From Closterium sp. NIES-65 (taxonomy: Eukaryota; Streptophyta; Zygnematophyceae; Desmidiales; Closteriaceae), in the NCBI GenBank assembly GCA_948144175.1, contig CANXME010002097.1:423324-487323 (forward strand): a DNA stretch of 64,000 bases, given 5' to 3'. The position numbers and the translations under genes are program-made. The notes under the pieces are model-generated. The model had not been told where the DNA came from, searched no databases, and was given only the letters and a program-made list of their open reading frames with translations. Of the stretch, positions 28,896-39,850 are shown piece after piece; within the stretch, counting starts at the first letter, position 1; each line of letters begins with the position of its first letter.

Positions 28896-30140
28896 ATGGC
28901 CGGAGGATACGGAGGCCAAGCAAATCTGACGGCTGAAGGACAACCCAATCCAGCTACGACAAGTGAGGCGACAACCACGATCGGCACTGCCGCCCTCGAG
29001 CAACTTTTCACTCGACTTTCAACTATGGAGAAAGAACTCCAAGAACTGCGCAAAGGCGATGCGGGAATCTCTTCCCAACCAGCACAACCTGGACAACCGG
29101 CTGAGAAAAGCCGTGATACCGCCGCGCACACCTTCTCCCTCGACACAGACAAATCAGCAACAACTGCCCCCCGTCCAAGTGATGAGGCTATCAACTCTGC
29201 GCAAACACGCTTCCTCAGCATTTCAAAGATCAAGACTACTGCCGCGTTTGACGGCAAGGATTTTTACACATGGAGTTTTGAGCTGGAGCTCCTCCTACAA
29301 ACGGCGCAGATCTACCATTACTTCGAAAGCTCCTACCCTAAACCGGTGGAAAACACCGACGTCGCCAGGGCTCAGTACTACAGTGAGTCCCTCATGGCTT
29401 ACAGTGTGCTACTACGCAGCATGACGCCTGCGGAACAACTCAACATACGCTCCTACAAAGAGAGCGACGCTCCAGCAATGGAAGCTTGGAAGCACCTCGT
29501 TGAAGTTTACCAGCCGAAGGATTCGGTCACCGCCAGTAGGCTTCTCCAACAACTCCTGGAGATAAAGATGGGGCACGGGGAGAAGGCAAATCCATATATT
29601 AACCGATGTCGCAACATCCGTGACCAGATCACGAAGCATGGGAGTACGATCTCAGAAGAGATTTTCGTCAATATAGTCCTTCAAGGACTCGGGCCTGAGT
29701 GGAAGCCCTGCAAGGCGTTACTCCGACAGCGAGGAACAATTTCAGAAGCCGCGCTATGCGCCGCACTTCTATCCGAACAGCAGGATATGGACTCGAGCAG
29801 AACAAGCTCCGCGCCGCACCGAGAGCGCCTCGCCTTCTACACGGACAACCGAGAAGAGCGACGACAACCAAGGCGCCATTACTGCAAAATATGCAAAGTC
29901 TTCGGACACTCAACGGATAGATGTAAATCCCGATCCAACTATCGCCACCCAAATTCCACTCACCACAACAACTGGGTCGGCCGACAAGACGTTCGTCATC
30001 CTCAACCTCAGCATCAGCAAGCTCGTCCTCCTGCGCAACACCAGCAAAATCAAGGACCACAGTCAGGAGCTCCCAGGAATGTCATCGCAAACATGGCGAC
30101 ACGACGCCGGCGCACCACTGAACCTGACGAGGAGAACTAA
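28896..30140 (+). CDS. Gag of Copia element 3
   Basis: A frame of 414 residues starting MAGGYGGQANLTAEG. It aligns in pattern with element 2 gag: FDGKDFYTWSFELELLLQTAQIY, RSMTPAEQLNIRSYK, LLEIKMGHGEKANPYINRCRNIRDQI and GLGPEWKPCKALLRQRGTISEAALCAALLSEQQDMD. A zinc knuckle CKICKVFGHSTDRC (CX2CX4HX4C) lies near residue 330. The frame ends in TAA at 30138-30140, and the same frame reopens at once into the protease region. Element 2 has no stop there. The TAA may be a mutation or a readthrough site. The rest of the element is missing, so this Gag could at most act without its own polymerase. Confidence 0.8.
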   Translation: MAGGYGGQANLTAEGQPNPATTSEATTTIGTAALEQLFTRLSTMEKELQELRKGDAGISSQPAQPGQPAEKSRDTAAHTFSLDTDKSATTAPRPSDEAINSAQTRFLSISKIKTTAAFDGKDFYTWSFELELLLQTAQIYHYFESSYPKPVENTDVARAQYYSESLMAYSVLLRSMTPAEQLNIRSYKESDAPAMEAWKHLVEVYQPKDSVTASRLLQQLLEIKMGHGEKANPYINRCRNIRDQITKHGSTISEEIFVNIVLQGLGPEWKPCKALLRQRGTISEAALCAALLSEQQDMDSSRTSSAPHRERLAFYTDNREERRQPRRHYCKICKVFGHSTDRCKSRSNYRHPNSTHHNNWVGRQDVRHPQPQHQQARPPAQHQQNQGPQSGAPRNVIANMATRRRRTTEPDEEN

Positions 30141-30557
30141 CTCCAAGGAAGACTTATGGAACCAGAAGAGGGATGGAATAATCCCTTCACCGAGGATCAC
30201 TACTACCTGCACGACGACGACGAGCAGGACTGGAACCTTCCAATCACGCTGCGGGAAAGCCCGCCTCACGAAAATCAGCACTACGTACCAGTGGGCTGGA
30301 AGGAGGACGAAGATCCTTACTTCCACAAGCGCTTCAAGACCACCCTGGTAACTCCACGATTGGCGCTGCCGTTGCGCCGTAACAACACTGACAATTACAA
30401 CACCTGGTACCTGGACAGCTGCTGCGGCCAGGTGGGGTCCACGCGCTATGTCTCTAACCTAAGTCGCGCCCCTGCAACTTATGTCACCGTCGCCAACAAC
30501 GAGCAGCTGCGCGCCAACTCACAAGGACTTGTCGTCCTGCAAGCACGAGATAGCTGA
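30141..30557 (+). pseudogene. Element 3 protease start, truncated
   Basis: The segment continues the gag frame after the TAA. It contains a charged stretch, then TWYLDSCCGQVGSTRYV and YVTVANNEQLRANSQGLVVLQ, like the element 2 protease (FLDSCCGQHM, ITVANNQNLRTRRQGVVQLQ). The catalytic motif again reads DSC where retropepsins normally have DSG or DTG. It is cut at about 30554 by the NA3 LTR. Confidence 0.75.
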
Positions 30558-30683
30558 CAAAATTAGAAGAAAGAAAGAGGATTGAACTAGCAAGAATGAG
30601 GATACAAATAGCAAACCCTAGAAGGGTTGTACTCGCTATAGAGCACCCCACTACAGGCTAGAACATAAGATAATATTCTGACA
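30555..30683 (-). repeat. 3' LTR of NA3
   Basis: On the minus strand it runs TGTCAGAATATTATC...AATTTTGTCA. It shares the core gtagtggggtgctctatagcgagtacaaccc with NA4. Confidence 0.8.
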
Positions 30684-31530
30684 CACCCCCATAGCCAAAG
30701 TGGGGTGTAATCAGCAAAGCAGGCAAAGCAGTACAAGCTCAGGGTGGATCACAATGTCACCACACATTGTGAGCACAAGTTCAAGAAGCAATAGTTTAGA
30801 GTTCACAATTATGAGCAAAGCTAGTGGTAGTCACAACGGGCAAGTGAGGAGGAGGAGGGAGAGTGAGAGGAGAGGAGATAGAAGACGGCGGCTGAAGCTG
30901 CAGACACACGGGCAACAGGAGTGGCGAGCACACTGGCTACCGGACTAAGCGCCCGGACTACAGGAGCAACAGGCCCCGCGGCTTAAGCAGCGGCAGACGG
31001 GCAACGGACCCACAGGCGACTGGCGCAGCGACAAGCTCACTGGGCTACCGGGACAACGCCCCGGACTACAGGTGCTGCGGACAACATGCTGGCAGCCTCC
31101 ACTCAACCTCCCGCAGACAGTCCCATCCCCCTGATACACACCCGCTGCTACACCCCTAGCTCCACTCCCACGCACCCCCCTTAAACCCTAAACCCAAGTC
31201 TCCCACACAACCACCCCCCACAGCGACAGCTGCAGCAGTGGGAGACGAAGGAGGAGGAGGAGCAAAGGGAGGAAGGCACACCGGCCACCCCCATACCCGA
31301 CACCCCACCGCTCGCCGCGGCCCCCGAAGGAGCCGCGACGGGCGACGGGAAAAAGGGGGGGGGGGGGGGGGGGTGGAGAAAGGGGCCCACCACGGGCCTG
31401 AGAGGGTTGCAGGTAGGGGCACGGGGCCGGGGCCGGGGCCGCAGGTAGGGCAACGGGCCGCAGGTAGGGCGGCGAGGCCGCGACAGAAGGGGCCGGCCAC
31501 GTGTCTCCCGGCCAGGGGCTTCACCGACCA
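30555..31530 (-). mobile_element. Non-autonomous element NA3, 5' end lost
   Basis: It has a 129-bp LTR (30555-30683), the conserved tract block (30684-30706), and a GC-rich interior including a 19-G run at 31355-31373. The interior matches NA4 and NA5 in the stretch with tttaaaccctaaaccc. No 5' LTR follows. Near 31530 the sequence changes to Copia RT sequence on the other strand. The right edge is approximate. Confidence 0.75.
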
Positions 31531-31539
31531 GTCTTTGGA

Positions 31540-32430
31540 CAGTGTCCTCTGGGTCAAGTTGTTGGCAGCCGCTTCCCATCATCTCTGTGTCATGTTGCTC
31601 TCCCCTGAGGGAGACCCGGACACCCTTGACATACCGACTCCTCGCACTTACGCTGAGGCACTGTTAGGGCCTTGGGCCTCTAAGTGGAGAGCTGCCATGG
31701 ACGAAGAGATGGCCTCCTACAGATCCACAGGCACCTACGTCGACGAGGTTCCCCTCTATGGTGAACGTAGTCGATGGCATGTGGATCTTCAGGGTGAAGC
31801 GGCCACCGGGATTTCCTTCGGTCTTCAAGGCGCGCTACGTGGCTAGAGTTTTTAGTCAGCGCGAGGGAGTTGACCTCTTATTGACCTTCGCGCCTACCCC
31901 GAAGATGACCACTCTTCGGATGTTACTGCATGTAGCAGCACAGAGAGACTACGAGCTACACTCTCTTGACTTCTCCACTGCTTTCTTTAAGGTAGCCTAC
32001 AGGAGGAGGTCTGGTTGCATCGTCCCTCTGCCTTCACAGGCACTTTCCCTCCTGGGACCCAATGGAGGCTTAGGCGATCGAACTACGGTCTCCGTTAGGC
32101 GCCTCGTGAGTGGCACAACACCCTTCGCTCTACCATGTCTGACCTCAGTTTCCAGCCGTCTTCTGCCAACTCGTCGCTGTTCGTTCGTCGTGACTCTACA
32201 CCGTTCTTTGTACTCGTCTACGTCGACGACCTGATTTTTGCCACTGATGACAGGGTTGTTTTGGTTGACGTGAAGTTTGAACTGCAAAAGAGCCATACGT
32301 GCAATGATCTTGGTGAGTTGCGCCACTATCTAGGACTACAGATTACCAAGGACAAAGCCGTTCGCACCATTACACCCTCACAGTCACAGCAGGTCCTTCA
32401 GCGGTTCAAGCTTCAACACTCCATTGTATA
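31540..32430 (+). pseudogene. Copia (family A type) reverse transcriptase fragment
   Basis: This plus-strand fragment reads SPEGDPDTLDIPTPRTYAEALLGPW, MDEEMASYRSTGTYVDEVP, then MWIFRVKRPPG, TFAPTPKMTTLRMLLHVAAQRDYELHSLDFSTAF, LVYVDDLIFATD (intact YVDD) and LRHYLGLQITKDKA. Two or more frameshifts break it, one at the STAF site where other copies have a stop. The RNase H half and all of gag and integrase are missing. It ends five bases before a SMART-like LTR. Confidence 0.85.
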
Positions 32431-32563
32431 GCGCTGTCAGAATCCCAGCCACTAGACCACTGGGTCAAAAGGTCTTCCTAAGTAGCGGGTCAGTGCGCCC
32501 ATTACCCCCCCCAGGCCAACATGCCTATAACCCTTCCCTAGGGTCAATTAAGGATCACTAGCG

Positions 32564-32688
32564 TATACAGAATGAGGAATGGATGAACTAGGAAAGAGGT
32601 GGGTACAAGTAGGAAAACCTAGAAATGTTGTACCCCATATAGTCTACCCCACTACAGCCTACACAGACTATAGCATAAAAGTTTGACA
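32564..32688 (-). repeat. 3' LTR of element 4
   Basis: On the minus strand it begins TGTCAAACTTTTATGC. The outer end is mutated (tatacag instead of tgtgaag). The conserved tract block follows at 32689-32710. Confidence 0.88.
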
Positions 32689-35428
32689 CACCCCCATAGG
32701 CAAAGTGCAGGAGAACAAGAGGTCACAAGACCAGTCAAACAAAGCAAAGCAAGCTCAAGGTGGATCACAACGTCACCACACAATCCGAGCACAAGAGCAA
32801 GGCCAAAAGGCCAGTTCACATGAAAGGTCATATATAAAGGTAAACAGGCAAGTGCAGGTATAGAAAGATCACAGTACAAGCAAGGTCTAGAAGTGAGCAA
32901 GTGAGGCCAAGTAGGCACAAGACCTAGCATCGTACAGAAGCGCTGATGATCACCAGGCGGAAGTGCCTTGGTAAAGATATCAGCACTGTTCGCCTCAGAG
33001 GCCACGTAAGCAAGGCGTAGCTGACCACGCTGCTGCAGCTCACGAGCAAGGAAGTAGCGAAGAGCAATGTGCTTCGTTCTGTGCTCGAGTCTGTGCTCCC
33101 AACACAAGGCCAGCATGGCCTTGTTGTCTATGTACAGAACTGGAGGAGAACGACAAAAGCTCTCCTAGGTCAGTCAGCAGGTAGGTGAGCCAGCGTAGCT
33201 CCTGTGCAACCATGGCCCCGGCGTAGATCTCAGCCTCACAGCTGGAGTCGAGAACAGAAGACGAGCGGGTAGACCGCCACAAAACAGAGCCGGAGCCAAG
33301 GTTGAAGGTGTAACCCTGTGACGACCGCTGCGTAGCCTGGTCATCAACCCAAGAAGCGTCAACGTGACCGGTGCAGACCACTTGACGTGGCCCTCCAAGC
33401 ACTAGCCCCATGCCCGACGTACTGCACAAGTAGCGCAACACCCTCTTCGCTGCAGCCATGTGCTCTGGTCGGTGTCTCCGAGGAGCAACATAGCGTGCCA
33501 AGATGCTAAGAGGGTATGCAAGGTCAGGTCGTGTGCAGGTCTTCAGATACATGAGGCAGCCAATAAGCTCTGGGTACGGGCCACTCGGCTCTACGGACTC
33601 ATCCGAAGGCAGAGGTGAGAGCGAGTGGCGAGTAGACAGAGGAGTGGCCTGAGGCGAGGAGTACGTGAAGTCGAAGCGCTGAAGGACCTGTTGCACCATG
33701 TGTGACTGAGTCAGGGTAATGGTGCGCTGTGCTCTCACCGGGTGATCTGCAAGCCAAGGTAGCTGCGTAGTTCACCCAGGTCTGTGAACGTGTGTCTCTT
33801 CTGCAGCTCGGACTTCATGTGGGCTAGTCCAGCAGTGTCAGCAGTGGCAAAGAGGTGTCGGTGCACAAAAACAGCGACCGGTCGGCAGTAGAAGGAGCAA
33901 ACCCAAGAGCCGCAAGTGTATTCCTCAATGTGTCGTGCCACTTACGGGGCACCTGGCGGAGACCGTAGACTGGCCGCCGGAGGCTCCACTAGGTACCAGG
34001 AGGAAACGACCCAGTGAAGCCAGGTGGGCGGCGCGGCCAGATCTCCTCGTGCAAGCTGCCTTGTAGGAAAGCTGTGCTGAAGTTAAGAGAGTGAAGCTCG
34101 TAGTCGCGCTGAGCGGCTATGTGCAGCAGCACCCGAAGAGTGGTCATCTTCGGGATGGGAGAGAAGGTCTGAAAGTAGTCAACTCCCTGCCGCTGACTGA
34201 AGCCTCGAGCCACGTAATGCGCCTTGAAGACAGGCGGAGAACCCGGCGGCCGCTTCACCCTAAAAATCCACATGCCACTGACGATGTTCACCCTAGGTGG
34301 GGGAACCTCGTCGGCGTAGGTGCCTGTGGACTTCCAGGAAGCCATCTCTGCGTCCATGGCTGACTGCCACTGTGAGGAGTAGGGACCCTCGATTGCCTCA
34401 GCGTTCGATCGAGGAGTCGGGATGTCTGGTGCATGCGGGTCTCCCTCAGGGGCAATCAGCGTGGACATGAGATGAGGCAAAGTAGCAGCAAAAAAGTGGA
34501 ACTCCTCCTGCCTGTCCTCAAGGACGTTCGTGCTAAGAGCACACTCAACCCCGACGGACGGAGGACAGACAGACTCAGACTCAGCAACGAGACTAGCGGC
34601 GTAGTCTAGAAGACAGCGAGGAGCAAAGTCGACAAGCTCAGCAGCCAAGGCAGACGCATCAGTGGACTCAAAGGAAGGGTCAGTGACAACAGTGGCTAGG
34701 AAACGCGTGACAGTAGGACTAGCAGCATGAAGAGAGTCAGACTCCGGGTAAGCAAGAACAGGGAGAGAGGACTCTGGAGCAGACGGCAACGGGACACGCA
34801 GAGGAGCAGTGGAAGGATGGAGTGCCATCTGGTGTGGGCCTAGGACCTTAGGAGGACGCGGACGCGGAGCACGACTACTAGTGCGAGCAGTACGAACAGG
34901 CGGCGCAGGACGAGACGCGAGCTCACGACGCTCAGCAAGACCTCCAGTAGGACCAGTGTAGGGAGAAGGAGTAAGCAGGGGGGAGGCAGGCTGTAACTGT
35001 GACCGCGACTGGACAGGCTGTGGACACTCTAAGGGAGGAGCAGGACCAATAGAGGGCGGGAGACCAAGAACGTGCTCAAGGAGCGGAACGAAGTACGGCC
35101 GCGGCCGCACAGCGCCTCCAGAACCAGCAGAGACAGCACCAGTACCCCGAAAGGTAGCACCAGTGCATGCAATACCTCCAGCTCCAACAGCGCCAACTCC
35201 AGCACCCTCCAAAGCACCAGCGCCAGCAGCACCACCAGTGCCAACACCCCCAGCAGCCCCAGCCCTAACAGCTCTAGCAGCTCCAGCAGCACCAACGCCA
35301 GCAGCACCTCCAGCGCCAACACGCTCAGCGGCTCCAGCTCCAGCAGCTCCAGTACCACCAGCAGCTCCAGCAGTACCTCCAGTAGGACCAACTCCAACAA
35401 CCTCAGTAGCACCCCCAGTCCCAGCTCC
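32652..35428 (-). pseudogene. Element 4 linker, reverse transcriptase and RNase H
   Basis: The RT opens with YSSQWQSAMDAEMASWKSTGTYADEVPPP and MWIFRVKRPPG and continues to HEEIWPRRPPGFTGSFPPGT. Two to three frame changes follow. A deletion of about 45 bases near 33855, next to a short caaag repeat, removes the YVDD box. RNase H motifs remain (TGHVDASWVDD, SCEAEIYAGAMVAQE, RTKHIALRYF, EANSADIFTKALPPG). The linker before the RT is rich in AGAGAAG-type repeats. This polymerase cannot be active. Confidence 0.85.
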
Positions 35429-37560
35429 TTAAGTACCGTCAGTACGAGCACCTCCAGGACCAGCAGGAACACTAGAACCTCCAGCTCCAGCAGCACGGCT
35501 CCAACGCTGGGCAAACCACTCGCGTAGCTCCTGCGGGGAGAGTAGCTCCCGCGTCGACGAAGCACCGCCACAGGCCACACGAGCAGACCCAGCACACCAA
35601 GGCTCCGTACCCCCAGGCTCAACACCCCTAGGCTCCGTACCCCCAGACTCAGCACCCTTAGGCTCAGCACCCCGAGACCCAGCACCCCCAGGCTCCGCAC
35701 CCCCAGGCTCAGCACCTCCAGACCCGGCACCCGCAGGCTCAGCACCTCCAGCAGCACTAGAGTCAACAGCTACCTCGACAGGCTTGACTGCGTCTACCTT
35801 GGACACACCTGACGGGGCAGGACCCTGAGGGGGGAGGGGGTCTACCGGGGGAGGACCTGGCGCAAGGAAGAGCGGGGGCGGGGGGAGGGGCGCAGCGCGG
35901 TAGGGGAAGAGACGGTAGTAAGGCACCGACTCGTCAAAGGTGACGTCCTGGGAGGACAGAACACGGCGCGAGGTGGGGTGGTAAAACTGCCAACCAGGCG
36001 CGTCAGGGGGGAAGCCAAGGAAGACGCGGGGAACAGCACGGGGGGACAGCTTGTCCGTATACAAGTCGCGGACAAACGCCCGAGATCTCCAGACCCGAAA
36101 CGCAGACGCATCGCCAACCTTCCCCGTCCACCGCAAGGTGGGGGAGGTGTCCGGCAAGGAGACCCGGGGCTGAAGGTTGAGCTGATGCGCTGCATACTGA
36201 ATCGCAAACGGCCACAGAAAATGGGGGGCAGCTGCATGGATCATGGACGCACGAGCGACGTCCATGACCATGCCAATGCGGCGCTAAGCAATCCCATTTT
36301 GCTCTGGAGAGGCCGGAAGCGTGAAGGTCTGGCGGATGCCCTGTGCACGTCAAAAGGCTCCCAGACGGGCAGAGGAACACTCCCCGCCTCTATCCGAGTG
36401 CAGACGCAGAACAAGAAAGTCCGAGCCGAAACTCCATCTGAGCAGGAGACGAGCTGTGCGGATCCAGTCGATCAACACCTCAGGGACGTCACCCTTGCTG
36501 CGCAAGGGGAACACCGTGGTGTAACGCGAGTAGTCGTCAACCACCAACAGGAAGTAACGCTCGTGTCCCTGGCCACAGACGCGGGCGGGGCCCCACACGT
36601 CCATGTGAAGAGTCTGCAGCGGAGCCTCTGTTGGAGGAAACTCGGAGGAGTGAGGGGCGGCGCACTGTCGTCCCTCGACGCAGGGGACGCAGGTAGGGGC
36701 AGGCCCCGGAGGTAGGGGAGGTAGGGACCGGGGGAGACCAAAGACAAGGACACGTGAGGCCATGCCTCGGAGACGAGGCAGGGAGGGGTGACCAAGGCGG
36801 TGGTGCCAAAGGAGAGTCTGGTGGGACAGGAGACGACACGAGCAGGGCGCAGACTCAGGACCAGACCTGGACGCTGCAGCTAACACCTGACTTGACGCAG
36901 CTACCTGACCAGACTCAGCAACCGGAGGAGACTCAGTATTCAGTGTGTACAGGCTCGACCCCGGCCGACGGGTAAACGTGGCCAAGTGTCGGCCCGTCCG
37001 AGCACACGTGCAGTGGGTCACCCGCTGACTCGCAGGAGTGAACTGGTCAACCCCCCTATCCTGTAGATCAGCTCCACTCACCAAGTTCGTAGAGAACGAG
37101 GGGAGGTAGAGACCTGACAGGGTGCCAGAGGGGGCTGCCGGGCACGGTAAGACAGTGGAGAAGCTAGCAAGGATAGGACCCCCAGAGGGGTCCGCGAGGG
37201 AGACCGCAACCGGCCGACTAAGCGGCGTAAGCGTGGTGCGGTCTTGAAAGAAGGAGCGGGAAGCACCCGAGTCAAGAGTGAAGGTGTGTAAGGCCTGAGC
37301 CGACGTGGTACCTGAGAGAGCAGACTCACCAGCACCTGGGGCACCACACGCACTAGCATCTAGAGCAGCAGCCTCACCAGCACCTAAAGCAGCAGCCTCA
37401 ATGCCCGGGTCAGGCGGAACACACAGGTAAAAGTCACCCTCATCACTAGTAGACACAGCATACATGGCAGCAAGAATAGCATCATAATCAAGATCAAAGA
37501 TACCAACCCCCGCCCTAGACAGATCTCCCCAGCGAGGGATCTCAGTGGCGTCAGAGAACT
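35429..37560 (-). pseudogene. Element 4 protease and integrase
   Basis: The protease has LDSGASRSFFQDRTTL with an ordinary DSGAS motif. The integrase has HHRLGHPS, CVPCVEG, HMDVWGPARV and LRLHSDRGGECSS. Two stops break the core. TGA at 36352-36350 replaces the Cys of GAFCRAQG, and TAG at 36286-36284 replaces the catalytic Glu of NGIAERRIG. Element 5 has the same TGA. A GAEPG-type tandem linker follows the core. Confidence 0.88.
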
Positions 37561-38797
37561 GGTGACGCCACGCTTCCGTCAGGCGGCCGAAGCAGCGCTG
37601 GGTGGAGTGCGGGCCCCCACACTGCTCACCAGCGCGGTCGCCGGTACGGAGGACGTAGGTGCAGGGACCAGTGCCCCCACCTCGCTGACGCCCAGCGTAC
37701 CACTCACGAAGCTGCTGGGGGGACGGGGTCTCACGACTGCGTTGCTGCTGCTGGCGCGGACCACCAACGGAGCCACTCCTCTGCGCAAAGCCGCGACCAG
37801 CTCCACCGCTGCCTCTGCCGCCTCCGCCACCTCCGCCGCCTCCTCCACCTCCACTGCCTCCGCTCCCTCCGCCACCGCCGCCGCCTCCTCCGCCTCCACC
37901 ACTGCCACCGACACCTCCACCCCCGCCACCACTCCCACCACCACCCCCACCCACTCCACTACCACCACCACCACCTCCACCGCCCCCGCCAGCCCCTCCA
38001 ACGCCCTTGCCCCCCTTGCCCTTGCCGGTGTGGCGTCTCCCGCTAGAGGCAGACGCAGCGCCGACCGACTCCTAACCAACGAGGTCAGCCGTAGTAGCAA
38101 AAGCAACAGAGGGCAAGAGGGGGGAGGGGGAACACCCCTCAAAGACGGGGGTGCGAGGGTCACTACGAGAGGCTCCTACAGCATCTATGCTTTTTTCTGC
38201 TGATAGGAGGCGCTCATCGAGGAGGTCAACGGTGAGTGTTGTGGGGCAAACTGAGAGGAAGTGGTCCCTGACTAAGCGAAGGGAGTCAGGGAGCCGGGTG
38301 ACTATGTAGTAGAGGGTGATGTACATGGGGGGAGGGTTCTTGGCACAAAATTCAGCAGGAAGCGCAGCGCGGTAGCGAGTGTCGCTAGTGCGAAGGTGCG
38401 TAATGAGGTCAGCGACTGTGGGAAAGGCAGCAAGGTCAGGGAACAGGTACGGCAGCATGAGGCGGCTAAGCGTAGCAGTGGCAGGGGAAGAGTAGCGTGC
38501 AACTACAGCGTCGTACAAGGTCTTAGCACTCTTGTACTGGCTAAAGTGCGCACGCTCAGTGGTCGGTAAGTGGCGACGTACAGCAAGACGGGCAGCAGCA
38601 TCGCGTGTGGCCCACTGTGAGCGAACAGTGCTGTCAGCATCGGCAGGCGGGGCAGGAGAGGCACTAGAGGTGAGATCAAAAAGGGAGAGTCCGTCTGCAC
38701 TATCGCACTGTAGGAAGAGCTGGAGGTCACCGACCCAGACCTCAAAGTCAACAGCACGACCTTGAGCATCAAAGGTAAGGACACTGGGGGTAGCCAT
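37561..38797 (-). pseudogene. Element 4 gag
   Basis: The gag starts at ATG 38797 with MATPSVLTFDAQG and is the best-preserved family A gag here. The N-terminal domain runs FEVWVGDLQLFLQCDSADGLSLFDL, SQYKSAKTLYDAVVARYSS, YLFPDLAAFPTVADLITHLRTSD and ITLYYIVTRLPDSLRLVRDHFLS. One TAG replaces the Phe of DLVGFESVG near 38073. The C-terminal half has a long Gly tract (37790-37990) and then CTYVLRTGDRAGEQCGGPHSTQRC, a CX13CX3HX4C cluster instead of the retroviral CX2CX4HX4C knuckle. Confidence 0.88.
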
Positions 38798-38980
38798 GAC
38801 TGAAGTGGCCTAGCAGGGAGTGATCTCACCAGTCCGAGCAAGTAGGGCCGGGGCGCGCCGGTAGGAACAGTAACGGCCCAACGGCAGGGCGGCTCGGCGG
38901 CTCGGTTGTTGGGCGGCTCTGCGGCTCGGCTGCTGGGCGGCTCGGCGGCTCGGTTGCTGGGCGGCTCGGCGGCTCGGCGG

Positions 38981-39110
38981 TGTCAGAATGTTATAATTAT
39001 CTAGCATGTAGAGGGGTGCTCTATAGCGAGTACAACCCTGTTAGGGTTTGCGATATGTATCCCAGCTGCTGCTAGTGAGATCCTCCTCTCTTCTTCATTC
39101 TCGTTTCACA
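38981..39110 (+). repeat. 5' LTR of NA4
   Basis: It runs TGTCAGAATGTTATAATT...CTCGTTTCACA and is followed at once by the primer site 39111-39122. Confidence 0.9.
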
Positions 39111-39122
39111 TGCTATCAGAGC
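39111..39122 (+). promoter_or_regulatory. Primer-binding site of NA4
   Basis: TGCTATCAGAGC differs by one base from TGGTATCAGAGC. NA5 uses exactly the same variant. Confidence 0.75.
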
Positions 39123-39209
39123 ATCTACGGTCCTGGCCTGTGGGCCCACCTAACTGCTTCCGCTGCTACTCTGTGCACTACATGCCCCGTGGCGTGCCCC
39201 TCGCGCGAC

Positions 39210-39850
39210 CCTTAGTGCCCCGTCGCCACCCCCCGCGGCCCCGACGCCGCCCTTCTCGGCCCCTCGCGGCCCCTTCGCGGCCCCGTTGTCGCCCCTTTCA
39301 GGCCCCTCGCGGCCCCTTCGCGGCACGTTGCCGCCCTTCCAGGCCCCTCGCGGCCCCTTCGCGGCCCCGTCGCCGCCCCTATCGGCCCCGTCGCCGCCCC
39401 TATCGGCCCCGTCGCCGCCGCCAGCGGCCCCGTCGCTGACCTCTCAGGCCCCTCGCGGCCCCTTCGCGGCCCCGTCGCCGCCCCTATCGGCCCCGTCGCC
39501 GCCCCTAACGGCCCCGTCGCCGCCCCTATCGGCCCCGTCGCCGCCCCTATCGGCCCCGTCGCCGCCGCCAGCGGCCCCGTCGCCGACCTCTCAGGCCCCT
39601 CGCGGCCCCTTCGCGGCCCCGTCGCCGCCCCTATCGGCCCCGTCGCCGCCCCTAACGGCCCCGTCGCCGCCCCTATCGGCCCCGTCGCCGCCGCCAGCGG
39701 CCCCGTCGCCAACCCTAGCGGCCCCGTCGCCGCCAGCGGCCCCGTTGCCGACCCTAGCGGCCCCGTCGCCGCCCCTATCGGCCCCGTCGCCGCCTCTAAC
39801 GGCTCCGTCGCCGCCACTTGCGGCCCCGTCGCCGCCCCTTTCGGCCCCTC
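39210..39850. repeat. Minisatellite in NA4, about 21-bp unit
   Basis: Tandem ggccccgtcgccgcccctatc units, about thirty copies, with occasional ggcccctcgcggccccttcg. NA5 carries the reverse-oriented equivalent. Pro/Ser/Ala frames across it are artefacts. Confidence 0.9.

Larger units (their letters stand above)
28550..30554 (+). mobile_element. Copia element 3, truncated after the protease
   Basis: It holds an LTR (28550-28801), a primer site TGGTATGAGAGC (28802-28813), gag, and the start of pol as far as the protease. It stops where NA3 begins. Its gag, primer site, LTR promoter block and DSCCG protease motif resemble element 2, so both belong to one lineage. The purine-rich gaagtgaaaagagcggg before the LTR, now split by the chromovirus, looks like a polypurine tract. 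That would make this LTR also the 3' LTR of an older neighbour. Confidence 0.8.

Noticed and set aside
36350..36352. Selenocysteine at the shared TGA
   Set aside because: A Cys-to-TGA swap invites the idea, but I see no SECIS-like element, and other plain stops surround it in element 4. Shared descent of a defect is simpler.
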